A stretch of 64,000 bases of DNA from Sorex araneus. Taxonomy: Eukaryota; Chordata; Mammalia; Eulipotyphla; Soricidae. The stretch is taken from NCBI RefSeq assembly GCF_027595985.1, contig NC_073306.1, positions 195,020,000 through 195,083,999 on the forward strand, read 5' to 3'. A program made the translations under genes and the position numbers. This document shows positions 21,900-31,640 of the stretch, in pieces. Within the stretch, counting starts at the first letter, position 1, and every line of letters starts with the position of its first letter. Below the pieces are notes generated by a model, which worked only from the letters and a program-made list of their open reading frames with translations, did not search any database and was not told the DNA's origin.

Positions 21900-21975
21900 T
21901 GTTATTTCAGTACTTATTCATTAAACGAATATTGATTTCCCACTCCATGCCAGATACTGTATCCGTTGTCTTCGA
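21900..21975 (-). mobile_element. MIR-like ancient SINE fragment
   Basis: TATTGATTTCCCACTCCATGCC AGATACTG pattern (the MIR ...ACTATGTGCCAGGCACTG core). Confidence 0.45.
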
Positions 21976-22133
21976 GATGGACAAGGAGATATGAAAGAAC
22001 TGAGGAAGACAAAGGGAGGGAAGGAGATCAGACGGCTGATGATTGAGCTACTCTTCTTTGTGGTTATTTTTAGTACAGCAGAAATCTCGGGAAGTTGGGT
22101 GAGAAAACAAAATCTTTTAAGAACGGTGGCCCC

Positions 22134-22322
22134 CAGCCGGAGTGATAGCACAGGGGTAGGGCCTTTGCCTTGCACGGCGCAGACCTGGGTTCGATTCCCA
22201 GCATCCCATACCGTCCCCCAAGCACTGTCAGGGGTAATTACTGAGTGAAGAGTCAGGAGGAACCCCTGAGCACTGCCGGTGTGACTAAGAGTAAAAATAA
22301 AAAATAAAAAATAATTTAAAAA
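22134..22322 (+). mobile_element. SOR-A SINE
   Basis: CCGGAGTGATAGCACAGG to CGGTGTGACTAAGAGTAAAA. Confidence 0.9.
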
Positions 22323-22452
22323 AAAGACTGGTGGACCCATCCTCCGACACCGTGTACCGTGTACTAAGACAGGGGTAAATGGCATGTTGCCTTCCGCAGC
22401 TAAACGGTGGGAAATGAGCGGTTTTTATATTATTTAATATCAGAGATAACCC

Positions 22453-22535
22453 ACCGCCAGGAGTAACTCCTGAATGCAGAGCAGGAGTAACCCCTGAGCA
22501 TCACCGGGTGTGACCCAACAAGCCAAAAAAATTTA
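22453..22535 (+). mobile_element. SOR-A SINE, 3' half only
   Basis: CCGCCAGGAGTAACTCCTG to GGGTGTGACCCAACAAGCC. Confidence 0.85.
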
Positions 22536-22789
22536 AAAAAAGTAAAAACTGCATTTCAACTCCTGGGGGTAGCCCGGAAAGCGTCAAATCGCGGAGCAGG
22601 GGTCTGCCTGTCCACTGTCGCCCTTTGGGGACACCCTAGAAGCAGCACCCCAAGGGGCACAAATGCACAGCGAGCACCGCGCTGGAGGCAAAGCAGCATC
22701 CAGCCCCGGCCTCGGAGCACAGTGCCCAGAAATGAAGCATTTGGGTTCTCCGTAGGGGGAGGGAAAAAAAAAAAAAACAACTAATTAAC

Positions 22790-23233
22790 ATTCCTAAGGC
22801 GAGAAGAACAAACGCTGCCCCGGAACGCGAGTAAACGCGCGCTGATGTGCGCGCGCAGCGGCACAGCGCCCCCTGCCGGCCCCTCGACCCCGCCGGCCGC
22901 TGCCGTCACGATCCCGCGCCCAGCCCCGCCCAGGATCGCGAGACCAGGCCCGGGCGCGTCCCTAAAGCGCTCCGCGGAACTGAGCTTTCTCCGACTCTTG
23001 TTCCTACCCGGACCGACGTTGGCCGGAAGCGTGCCTTCCGGGGCGGAAGTCCCGGCGCCGCGCGCCGCGCGAGAGCATCCTGGGAGCCGGAAGTCGGAGC
23101 CCGTTCCTGCCGCTGGCCGCGGGTCCCGAGCGGCCGCAGACTCGCGTGGGCGGAGCGCGCGCGTGGCCCGGACGCGGGGAGCAAGCGGTGCCCGAGAGTC
23201 CGCCGCCGGCTGGGGACCCCGAAACTGCGAGCC
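22790..23233 (+). promoter_or_regulatory. UTP3: UTP3 CpG-rich promoter and 5' UTR
   Basis: This GC- and CpG-rich segment ends at the UTP3 start codon. No TATA box is visible. Four ETS-type motifs lie close together: CCGGAAGC at 23023, its inverse CCTTCCGG at 23034, GCGGAAGT at 23043 and CCGGAAGT at 23087. Such clusters are typical of TATA-less promoters of ribosome-biogenesis genes bound by GABP/ELK factors. The transcription start is probably within or just after the cluster, but its base cannot be read from sequence. Confidence 0.75.
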
Positions 23234-24652
23234 ATGGTAGGGAGATCGCGGCGGCGCGGAGCAGCCAAGTGGGCGGCGGTGCGAGCCCAGGCGGGGCGCG
23301 ACCTGGAGGACCCTGACGGCCTCGAGGCGCCCCCCTCGCCCGGCGACTCCAGCTACTACCAGGATAAGGTGGATGAGTTCCACGAGGCCCGCTCTCGGGC
23401 CGCCCTGGCCAAGGGCTGGGGCGAGTTGGAGAGCGCCGACGAGGAGGAGGACGGCGAGGAGGAGGAGGAGGAGGTGCTGGCCCTGGACGTCGCCGACGAG
23501 GACGACGAGGATGGAGAGAGCGGGGACGAGGAGGACGACGACGACGAGGATGACGGGAGCTCCGAGCAGAGTGAGGCCGACGTGGATCCCAGTCTGTCCT
23601 GGGGTCAGAGGAAGAAACTCTACTACGACACGGACTACGGCTCCAAGCCCGGGCGCAAGCAGACGCAGCAGGAGCTGGAGGAGGAGGAGCAGGAGGAGGA
23701 GGAGGAGGCCCAGCGCATTCAGAAGCGCCTGACCCAAGGGCTCCAGGAGGAGGATTTTGGCATCACCTGGGTGGAGGCCTTCGCAAAACCCGCGTCGCAG
23801 GAGAAGGAGATCGAGACGCGGGTCGTCAAGGACCTGGCGAAAGTGTCTGCGAAGGAGAAGCTGAAGATGCTGCAGAAGGAATCCCCGGAGCTCCTGGAGC
23901 TGATCGAAGACCTGAAAGTCAAGCTGGCCGAGGTGAAGGACGAGCTGGAGCCGTTGCTGCAGCTGGTGGAGCAAGGTGTCATCCCTTCTGGAAAAGGGAG
24001 CCAGTACCTGAGGACCAAGTACCACCTCTACCTGAACTACTGCTCCAACATCAGTTTCTATTTGATCCTGAAAGCCAGGAGGGCCCCCGTGCACGGCCAC
24101 CCCGTCATCGAAAGGCTTGTTACCTACCGTAATTTGATCAACAGGCTGGCGGTCGTGGATCAGAAGCTGTCCTCGGAGATCCGTCATCTGCTCACACTGA
24201 AGGATGACCCTGAAAAGCTCCGACTGAACCTCAAGGCCCGGGCCACCCGGATCAAGCCAAAATCGGCTTCGAGGACCGGGGCCGCGACCACCGCCGATAA
24301 TTCTGACGAGTCCGACTTAGACGAGGAAGCGGCATTGAAGTACTACAAAGAGATGGAAGAGAGGCAGACGTTGAAGCGGAAGAAAGAGGACAGTAGTGCA
24401 GAAGAACAGACGACGGCAGAAGATCCAAATGCGAAAAGAGCCATTACTTACCAGATTGCTAAAAATAGGGGGCTCACACCCCGGAGAAAGAAGATCGATC
24501 GGAACCCCAGAGTCAAACACCGGGAGAAGTTCCGGAGAGCGAAAATCCGCCGCAGGGGCCAGGTCCGCGAGGTTCGGAGAGAAGAGCAGCGGTATAGCGG
24601 CGAACTCTCCGGCATCCGTGCCGGCGTTAAGAAGAGCATCAAGCTTAAATAA
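23234..24652 (+). CDS. UTP3: UTP3 / SAS10, small-subunit processome component, intact single-exon gene
   Basis: The 472-residue protein is nearly collinear with mammalian UTP3 (SAS10, CRLZ1), a nucleolar U3 snoRNP/SSU-processome protein needed for 18S pre-rRNA processing. It starts MVGRSRRRGAAKWAAV and ends in the basic sequence GVKKSIKLK. Visible parts: basic N-terminus (1-20), conserved YYQDKVDEFHEARSRAALAKGW (about 41-62), acidic tracts (68-107 and 147-158), WGQRKKLYYDTDYGSK (123-138), the helical Sas10/Utp3/C1D domain (about 218-305, with YLRTKYHLYLNYCSNISFYLILKAR), and the lysine/arginine-rich Sas10 C-terminal domain (about 398-472, with AITYQIAKNRGLTPRRKKIDRNPR). The start at 23234 has a strong Kozak context (gccATGg) and matches the family N-terminus; the frame is open a further 129 codons upstream, but that part is CpG-island composition. 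There are no introns, as in human, and no frameshift. Family length is about 480, so this copy is full length. Function is from family knowledge. Confidence 0.97.
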   Translation: MVGRSRRRGAAKWAAVRAQAGRDLEDPDGLEAPPSPGDSSYYQDKVDEFHEARSRAALAKGWGELESADEEEDGEEEEEEVLALDVADEDDEDGESGDEEDDDDEDDGSSEQSEADVDPSLSWGQRKKLYYDTDYGSKPGRKQTQQELEEEEQEEEEEAQRIQKRLTQGLQEEDFGITWVEAFAKPASQEKEIETRVVKDLAKVSAKEKLKMLQKESPELLELIEDLKVKLAEVKDELEPLLQLVEQGVIPSGKGSQYLRTKYHLYLNYCSNISFYLILKARRAPVHGHPVIERLVTYRNLINRLAVVDQKLSSEIRHLLTLKDDPEKLRLNLKARATRIKPKSASRTGAATTADNSDESDLDEEAALKYYKEMEERQTLKRKKEDSSAEEQTTAEDPNAKRAITYQIAKNRGLTPRRKKIDRNPRVKHREKFRRAKIRRRGQVREVRREEQRYSGELSGIRAGVKKSIKLK

Positions 24653-24653
24653 A
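24648..24653 (+). terminator. UTP3: AATAAA overlapping the UTP3 stop codon
   Basis: A canonical poly(A) hexamer spans the last lysine codon and the TAA stop (...CTT AAA TAA AG). If used, the mRNA would have a 3' UTR of only about 15-30 nt. Confidence 0.45.
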
Positions 24654-24712
24654 GCTTTCACTTACCTACAATCTTTTTTTTACCTACAAATCTTTGATGA
24701 TGCTTTTAGATT

Positions 24713-24718
24713 AATAAA
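24713..24718 (+). terminator. UTP3: AATAAA poly(A) signal 61 bp after UTP3
   Basis: A second canonical hexamer follows the coding region and is trailed by a T-rich stretch, a more conventional 3' end for UTP3. Cleavage would be expected around 24730-24745. Confidence 0.6.
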
Positions 24719-24734
24719 TTTTTACTTTTAATTG

Positions 24735-25412
24735 ATAGTTATTGTATTATGTGCAGTACCTAACCTACAATTTTAAAAGTTCTTTCCTATAGGGACTTTA
24801 CAGATATTGCTGTCTTATCTGTCCTTTTCACATAAGGTATGCTGAGTACTGTGGGAGCATTATGAAGTCTTTGGTGAAAGAAATGAAAAAAGCTCGGTAT
24901 TTTGTATATTAGGGACCTAAAGAAAGTACACAGCTAGCTTTGCAGCACCTAGCACTGTTAGATAAGGTTTCACATTTAGGAGAATGCGTCTTTGGTCATC
25001 ATCTTGTTTTTAAGATAGCCTATAAGTAGTCCTGACATTTCATTTGCCAAATTATAATTCTTCGGCGGGGCTCTTGTATATGTTAATGTTCAATGTTAAG
25101 GATTTTGTATATTCTAAATGGGTATGAAGAGGAACCTGGGCTAAAAGTAGATGGGAACTTTTGTTATAAGTAGAGAGGTATGCCTTAATTCAATTTTTTC
25201 CGACTGGACTACATAAGATGTTGTACATAAGATGAAAATTCGATTTCCACTTCTGTGGAACCACTTGCAGTGATTGCTATTTGTCAATTCCAGTTGTCAG
25301 GAATCCAGTATGATTACTAGGTAATTGGTATCAAAGCGTCACAAAGGTACATTGATCCTTAGAACTAACTCTGATTTTTATAATGAAGAAAGGTGTTAAG
25401 ATGATGATTTTT
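24735..25412. other. UTP3 downstream flank, no repeats seen
   Basis: AT-rich unique DNA; could hold extended UTP3 3' UTR forms. Confidence 0.45.
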
Positions 25413-25595
25413 AGGGGCTGGAGTGATAGCACAGCGGGTAGGGTGTTGGCCTTGCATACAGCCAAACCGGGTTCAATTCCCAGCATCCCATATTGTCCCC
25501 TGAGCACTGCCAGGGGTAATTCCTGAGTGCAGAGCCAGAAGTGACCCTTGTGCATCACTGGGTATGACCCAAAAAGAAAAAAAAAAAAAAAAAAG
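25413..25595 (+). mobile_element. SOR-A SINE
   Basis: Full length with an 18-A tail; AAGATGAT(GA)TTTTTA-like flanks on both sides. Confidence 0.93.
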
Positions 25596-26034
25596 ATGAT
25601 TTTTTAAAACAATTGAGGGATGATGCCAGCCAGGGAAGGAAATGAGAGGATTAGTGACAGGACAAAGTCCTTAACTATCACTATTCATTAAAGATGTGCA
25701 GATGAGCGGTGGTTAATATTAGAGCTTGCCGTGTGCCAGTTGTACATCACTCCATTTCACCTTTGTGCCTGTCCCTGAGAGAATGCTGCAATCTGGGGTG
25801 CGGACTTTCTAAAAGCTCACTCGATTTCTCCATTGCCCCCCAGCCCCCTCTCCCTTCTCTAAGTACCCTGTGTACAGTGTTTTTCTCAGAGCAGCACAAG
25901 TGCCAAGGATTTTTAGGTTTTCATCTTTCTTTTCTTAGGAAGAGGTAGGTTGGAAATAAAAGGAAACTGAATGTAAAGGTATGTTTGTAAGCACATTTTT
26001 TGTACTTACTTTCTTAAAACAAGTAGGTGGCAAA
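25596..26034. other. Unique-looking sequence
   Basis: Nothing recognised. Confidence 0.5.
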
Positions 26035-26165
26035 TCCTATTTATTATCCTTATACTTAAAGATGAGGAAATTAGCAAAGTGAAGTAACTTTCTCAAGGTC
26101 AAAATGCTATTAAGTAGTAAGTCAGGATTTTAGCCTGGCCTTTCTGACAGCAGAACTTTGTTTCC
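26035..26165 (-). mobile_element. MIR SINE (ancient)
   Basis: AAGATGAGGAAATTAGCAAAG, AAGTAACTTTCTCAAGGTC and AGTAGTAAGTCAGGATTTTAG follow the MIR antisense order. Confidence 0.8.
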
Positions 26166-27164
26166 TTTTCTGGTGTAATGGGGAGGAACCAATTTTAGAA
26201 CTTTCTTGGGTGAGTTTTAAGTTCACCTTTGCAACATTTTCTGGGTTTCAATCTGTTGTTCCATCTGCCTTAAAGTAATGATACAAACTTGTTAAAATCT
26301 GTAAGGTAATAGGAAATGGTCTCTGCCTCCAGTTTTAATATTAAAACTGAATTCCCATGTCCTTAGTTTTCAACCTATGTCTGATGCTGACTTACACCCC
26401 TAAAAAGGTTGAAAAAAGGTTCCTGGGTGATAGAGTTACCATGAACATCTTAAGTTCCATTGAGGACTCTAGAGAGATGGGGGCTGGTCACCGTGATTAG
26501 AAATTTGGAATTTCCCATCTCCCCTCCTCATTTCCCATTCCCCAGAGAGGGTAGAGAGGTCCAAACATGAGTGAATATCACATCTACCAGAGGATTCTTC
26601 ACAAAATCCCAGCAGTTTGGAACTCTAGTTTCTAGGGTGGCGGGGGTCAGTGAAGCTGTGCTGGGACAGAAGGCCCTGCCTGCACTGGGAACCTTCCAGG
26701 CCAGCCCGAGACATTTCATCCTGGCTATTTTACTGTAGCCCTCATTATCCTTAATAAACTGGTAAACATGTTTATCTTAATTCTGGGGCCATTCTAGCAA
26801 ATTAAAGTTACAGGGATCATTTATTTATAGTCAGCAGCTCAAGTGAGAACCTCGACTTTTGAGTGGCATCTGGAGTTGGGGACATGGCAGGCACTCGTCC
26901 AGGACTAGGCCTTTAGCTCTGGGACCTGACCCTCTCCAGGTAATGTCAGAATTGAGTGTATAGGACACCTGGGAATCGAACCTGGGTTCAGAATTATAGA
27001 GTGTGTGGCTGGAGGAAAAGTCTACATGCCCAGTTTTACAGATGTTTAGTAATGTAGTGAGAAACAGGTAGAAAATTGTTTCTGGTTCAAGAGCAGACAG
27101 TAAAGTAGCGTAGCGGTTCTCAAAGTTCACTGCCAACCAGCATCATCTGAATCAACTGGAAAAC
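26166..27164. other. Unique-looking sequence
   Basis: No gene seen; a possible very old SINE trace around 26840-27000 was too weak to call. Confidence 0.45.
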
Positions 27165-27285
27165 CTGGGGCTGGATTGCGCAGTGGGCTGGACTGCATGC
27201 TTCACAGGCAGGACGCCAGCTCTAACTCCCGGCACCATATACTGTCACCAAGTCTGGAGCTGGGTGTGGCTCCACAAAACAATAC
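27165..27285 (+). mobile_element. Old SINE (SOR-A-like)
   Basis: GGGGCTGGATTGCGCAGTGG head; the middle is diverged. Confidence 0.6.
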
Positions 27286-27449
27286 AGAAGTAAGTGGATA
27301 TTTGCAAAGCAATAATGCCTGTCATACAGTAGTTACCTAATAATTACTGGCCCTTACTGAGTTATCAGGATTAACGTCTGGCATTGAAATGCTCAACAAA
27401 TCATAGATAATGGCATAGCCACATCTACCAATTACGAAAAGATAGTGTG

Positions 27450-27630
27450 AGGGCTGGAGCCATAGCACAGCGGGTAGGGCGTTTGCCTCGCACGCAGCTG
27501 ACCTGGAGTCTGTTCCCAGCATCCCATATGGTCCCCTGAGCACCACCAGGGGTAATTCCTGAGTGCAGAGCCAGGAGTGACCCCTGAGCATCGCCAGGTG
27601 TGACCCAAAAAGAAAAAAAGCAAAAAAAAG
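27450..27630 (+). mobile_element. SOR-A SINE
   Basis: GGGCTGGAGCCATAGCACAG to GTGTGACCCAAAAAG. AGATAGTGTGA lies before it and after its tail, a likely target duplication. Confidence 0.93.
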
Positions 27631-27649
27631 ATAGTGTGAAAGGTCTAGG

Positions 27650-27775
27650 AAACTGGAGAGATAGTACGGGCAAGGAGATTCCCCATGTGGCTAAGGGGGT
27701 GTAATCCCTCGCCCCATGTTGCCCCAAGCACTGCCAGGAGTGATCTCTGGGCACCAGCAGAATAAGCCCTGGGCA
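27650..27775 (+). mobile_element. SOR-A-like SINE, degraded
   Basis: CTGGAGAGATAGTACGGGC and GCACTGCCAGGAGTGATCTC. Confidence 0.6.
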
Positions 27776-27963
27776 GGGCCAGAACTACAGTACAGCAAGT
27801 AGTGCACTTACCTTGCATGCGGCTAGCCTGGGCTTGATCCCCAGCACCCCACATGATCTCCCAAACCCCACCAGGAATAGCCTTGGGCACTGCAGGGCCC
27901 AAAATCAAAAAACAATGAAAAAGCCTTGAATGATGCCAGTTGTGTGACCCCACAAACAAAAAA
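27776..27963 (+). mobile_element. SOR-A SINE, old
   Basis: AGGGCCAGAACTACAGTACAG to an A-rich end with CAAACAAAAAATTG. Confidence 0.75.
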
Positions 27964-28112
27964 TTGAAAGTTTTTAAATCTTGGGAAATTGGACAGAAGA
28001 TTGATTGAGCACCTCAAAAAGGTACCAAACAACAAGGAAATGAGTGGAAAGTATTTGATGTTGTATCAATCCCTGCCATGTGTATAAAGTGTTAAGAAAA
28101 TGTTCCAAAAAA

Positions 28113-28282
28113 GGGGCTGGAGCACTAGCACAGTGGGTAGGGCGTTTGCCTTGCACGCGGCCAACCCGGGTTCCATTCCCAGCATCCCATATGGTCCCCA
28201 GAGCACCGCCAGGGGTAATTACTGAGTGCAGAGCCAGGAGTAACCCCTGTGCATTGCTGGGTGTGACCAAAAAAGAAAAAAA
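28113..28282 (+). mobile_element. SOR-A SINE, reference copy with 17-bp target duplication
   Basis: Full-length example of the commonest repeat here. The tRNA-like head carries an A box (TAGCACAGTGGG) and a B box (GGTTCCATTCC), then a 90-bp body (CAGCATCCCATATGGTCCCC...) ending GTGTGACC plus an A-rich tail. A perfect 17-bp target-site duplication (AAGAAAATGTTCCAAAA) lies at 28094-28110 and 28283-28299, so it moved by L1-type retroposition. I recognise the family as the shrew SOR element. Confidence 0.93.
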
Positions 28283-28299
28283 AAGAAAATGTTCCAAAA

Positions 28300-28779
28300 G
28301 AACATTTCCCACTTAGGAGAGTGGGAAAGAAAACACACTTCCCTCTTTCTTACACCTCAGGAATCATAATCATCAACATATAACACTAGTTGAACAGTAG
28401 ATGATTCAAAAAAGCCATAATTCAAACTGAAATGTACTGCAGCTGGTATTAAGTTTTTTAATTATTTTAGAGTTCTTTAAAAATATTTTTATTCTGCCAT
28501 TGAAAGTTTAGATAGTTAAAAATTAACAGTCGACATCAAATGCTAGGTGTATTAATTTTTGGTGAAGCAAGAGTCTTACTGAAACTTATTTAGAAAGATG
28601 TGAGGGGAGAGAGGGAGAAGTGTTTAAGAGAGAACAGGGCCTTCTCCCGAGTGAAGAAGGCAAGCAAAGGAACAGGGACATGCAAGGGAGGTGCGCGCAC
28701 GTTTAAGGGAGAATGTGGGCCTGAAGAGCAAGTGAGGTGTTTGTCTTTTAAATTTTGCTTAAAGTGTTTTAAAGGGCTG
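28300..28779. other. AT-rich unique sequence
   Basis: Nothing recognised. Confidence 0.5.
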
Positions 28780-29004
28780 GAACAATAGCACAGCGGGGGT
28801 TTGCCTTGCACTCGGCCAACCCGGGTTTGACTCCTCCATCCCTCTCAGAGAGCCTGACAAGCTACCGAGAGTATCCCACCTGCATGGGATGCAGCTACCT
28901 GTGGCGTATTCGATATGCCAAAACCAGTAACAACAAGTCTCAACAATGGAGATGTTACTGGTGCACACTCGAGAAAATCAATGAACAAAGGGGCAACAGT
29001 ACTT
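28773..29004 (+). mobile_element. SOR-B SINE
   Basis: tRNA head (GGGCTGGAACAATAGCACAG; GGGTTTGACTCC), then the SOR-B body (AGAGAGCCTGACAAGCTACC, CGTATTCGATATGCCAAAAC) and GGGGCAACAGTAC end. Confidence 0.88.
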
Positions 29005-29023
29005 TTTTAAAAACTTTGTTTTG

Positions 29024-29154
29024 TTTTGTTTTTTGGGTCACACCTGGAATTACTCCTGGCGGTGCTCAGGGGACCATGTGGGATGCTGGGATTCGAACCA
29101 GGGTCGGCCACGTGCAAGACAAACGCTCTATCCACTGTGCTATCGCTCCAGCCC
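29024..29154 (-). mobile_element. SOR-A SINE with internal deletion
   Basis: TTTTTTGGGTCACACCTGG joins directly to AATTACTCCTGGCGGTG, missing about 40 bases. Confidence 0.88.
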
Positions 29155-29278
29155 CTATTTTTTAAATTTTATTATTGAATCACTGCAAGATAGACCCTTA
29201 CAAAGCCATTCATGATTAGCTTCAGTCATACGGTGTTCCAACACCTGACCTTCCACCAATGTACATTTCCCAGCACCA

Positions 29279-29279
<1 letters not shown>

Positions 29280-29361
<82 letters not shown>
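29280..29361. repeat. (TC)n microsatellite
   Basis: An 82-base uninterrupted TC run within the L1 3' UTR. Confidence 0.98.
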
Positions 29362-29364
<3 letters not shown>

Positions 29365-29582
29365 CCCCAGTCCCCTGCTCTTTATCAAGAATATCCCTTT
29401 ACCTACTTTTAACACTCAGTTCTTGAGTTCTTGTCCAGCGGTCCAGCGTGGTCATTCCCAGGTATTATTGTTATAGTGTTCTCTTCTCTACCTTAACTAC
29501 CCTCCGCCCCACACACACTTGTTGTGGTTGATTCCAACCATTGGCCAGTCCTCCTACCCTCTGTTTCCCTGGTCATGGATCT

Positions 29583-29671
29583 TAGTCTAACACTATATAT
29601 ATACTAACACTATATATATATATACATATATAAAAAACACTATATATATACACATGCATACATACATATAC

Positions 29672-29710
<39 letters not shown>
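29583..29710. repeat. TA-rich tandem repeat
   Basis: Several ACACTATATATATA units followed by (TA)n and CATA variants, at the tail side of a SINE. Confidence 0.85.
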
Positions 29711-29714
<4 letters not shown>

Positions 29715-29876
29715 CTTTTTGGGTCACACCCGGCAATGCTCGGGGCTGAGTCCGGGCTCTGCACCCAGGAACCACTCCTGGCGGTGCTCGGGGGACTATA
29801 TGGGATGCTGGGACTTGAACCCGGGTCAGCCACGTGCAAGGCAAACGCCCCACCCACTGTACTATCGCTCCAGCCC
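29711..29876 (-). mobile_element. SOR-A SINE nested in L1
   Basis: TTGGCTTTTTGGGTCACACC to ACTATCGCTCCAGCCCC. TAACACTATAT flanks the insertion on both sides (29587 and 29878). Confidence 0.93.
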
Positions 29877-30224
29877 CTAACACTATATTTTTTATGTAGC
29901 ACAAATGACTGCAGTCATTCTATGTCTGCCCCTCTCCTGATTCATTTCACTCAGCATGACACTCTCCATGTCCATCCTTGTATAGGCAAATTTCAGACTT
30001 CATTTTTCCTAACAGCTGCGTAGTATTCCATTAAAGTATATTTTTATATTGAATTTTTTATTTGATAATTACTTTGGCTATATATTCCAAATATGTTTTC
30101 TTGATTCAGCTGTATTTGAAGAACAACAATGATTTTGCACTTGCTTCAAAGTGAAGCTTAAAATATTTAGTAACTAGTAAGGATATTAATATTAAATAAT
30201 AAAAATCAGCAGTCTTGGATGAAA

Positions 30225-30345
30225 GAGATGTACAGGGTTTTGGTGCTTGCCTTGCATCCTTGGAACCACATTTCTCTGAGCACTGCTAGGAGCACCCGCC
30301 AAGCACAGAGCCAGGGAACAGCCCCTCCCCCGCCCGCAAAAGCTA
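30225..30345 (+). mobile_element. Old SINE fragment (SOR-A-like)
   Basis: GGTGCTTGCCTTGCATCC and GAGCACTGCTAGGAGC. Confidence 0.5.
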
Positions 30346-30404
30346 ATCAGCATTTCCCAAAACTACAAAACGATCTGGAAGAAATTAATACAATGCTATG
30401 CTTT

Positions 30405-30581
30405 TTAAAATTTTTTTTGGGGGGGTTACACCCGGCAATGCACAGGGGTTATTCCTGACACATGCACTCAGGAATTACTCCTGGCGGTATTCGGGGGACC
30501 ATATGGGATGCTGGGAATCGAACCCGGGCCGGCCACGTGCAAGGCAAACGCCCTACCCGCTGTGCTATTGCTCCAGCGCCT
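30405..30581 (-). mobile_element. SOR-A SINE with 15-bp target duplication
   Basis: ACAATGCTATGCTTT at 30390-30404 and 30582-30596; near-consensus sequence. Confidence 0.95.
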
Positions 30582-30596
30582 ACAATGCTATGCTTT

Positions 30597-31060
30597 AAGA
30601 GAAACAATTGTCCCTTAGAGCCTAATGGTTAGCTTTTTCATCTATACTCCTTTTTAATTAGATAACAATGGTTTATACCGAGATAGTATTTTTGGGGTCT
30701 AATTTCATGCTTCACGGTCTCTTACCACATCACCCGTCCCCCCACCCACCCCTGAAGTCTCTTTCCCTCTACGGCATCTTCCCTCCCATTGCATCCTTCC
30801 TCGGGGAAGCATAGCTCTGCGTCGGCGTCCACTGTGCTTGTTTGACTTGATTTTGTTAGTCTTCTTGCTTTGCTTCTCTCCAGCCACCCAGAAGTGATAC
30901 CGTCTAGGACAGAGCTGTCTTTCCCCTTCTGGCTTTTTCCACCTGGTGTGACACCCCCTCTCCCAGCCTCTCCTTTCATCCTAAGGGAGAATGTGATGTT
31001 CTCTTTCGTTGTAGCAAAAGACAAAGTTTCATTTCTTCTTTTGTCTGAGTAATATTCCAA
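30597..31060. other. Unique-looking sequence
   Basis: C/T-rich block 30720-30980 with an incidental 160-codon antisense frame; no domain recognised. Confidence 0.45.
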
Positions 31061-31068
31061 AAAAAGTA

Positions 31069-31309
31069 TCACTGTCATCCAGTTGCTCATCGATTTGCTC
31101 CAGCGGGCACCAGTAACGTCTCCATTGTGAGACTTGTTGTTACTGTTTTTGGCATATTGAATACACCACGGGTAGCTTGCCAGACTCTGCCTTGCGGGCG
31201 ACATACTCTCAGTAGCTTGCCGGGCTCTCTAAGAGGGGCAGAGGAATTGAACCCGGCTCAGCTACGTGCAGGGCAAACGCCCTACTCACTGTGCTATCTC
31301 TCCAGCCCC
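31069..31309 (-). mobile_element. SOR-B SINE
   Basis: Antisense: ATCACTGTCATCCAGTTGC tail side, GGCATATTGAATACACCACG, head GTGCTATCTCTCCAGCCC. An AAAAAGTAT duplication flanks it. Confidence 0.9.
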
Positions 31310-31383
31310 CCAAAAAGTATATATACCACATTTCTTTATCTGTGGCTAGACTAAGTTTAAGGCTCAGTTTCACTCCTTAAAAT

Positions 31384-31415
31384 GTATCTACCCGCTGTGC
31401 TAGCGCTCCAGTCCA
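31384..31415 (-). mobile_element. SOR head stump (5' 30 bases only)
   Basis: CTACCCGCTGTGCTAGCGCTCCAG is the antisense head with no body. Confidence 0.6.
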
Positions 31416-31445
31416 AGTATGTCTATTATCAAAAAATTGGAAGTG

Positions 31446-31585
31446 GGGTCTGAAGAGAGAGTGCAGTGGGTAGGACATTTGCCTTGCACGTAGCTGACCA
31501 GGATTCAATTCTTGGCATCCCCTGAGACCCACCAGGAGTAATCCCTGAGCATCACGAGGAATGACCCCAAAGTAAAAATAAACCG
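31446..31585 (+). mobile_element. SOR-A SINE with internal deletion
   Basis: GGGTCTGAAGAGAGAGTGCAG to GAATGACCCCAAAG. Confidence 0.8.
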
Positions 31586-31640
31586 AAAACATGGGAAATA
31601 AGTATTGATAAGGATATGAACTCTAAAAAAATATACTGTA

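Larger units (their letters stand above)
29160..30035 (-). mobile_element. L1 3' end, 5'-truncated, split by a SINE
   Basis: Antisense 3' UTR (TTGAATCACTGCAAGATAG), TC expansion, then ORF2 side (GATTCATTTCACTCAGCATG, GTATTCCATTAAAG). Interrupted at about 29583-29886. Confidence 0.85.

Noticed and set aside
1-22700. Search for JCHAIN exons, expected upstream of UTP3 on the - strand from human synteny
   Set aside because: No segment matched the remembered J-chain protein; the gene probably lies left of the window.
22781-24187. 468-codon antisense frame across UTP3
   Set aside because: It is the complement of the acidic, GC-rich UTP3 coding region; no domain and low-complexity leucine/arginine content.
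29582-29904. YIYIYIY frames
   Set aside because: Translation of the TA-rich repeat.
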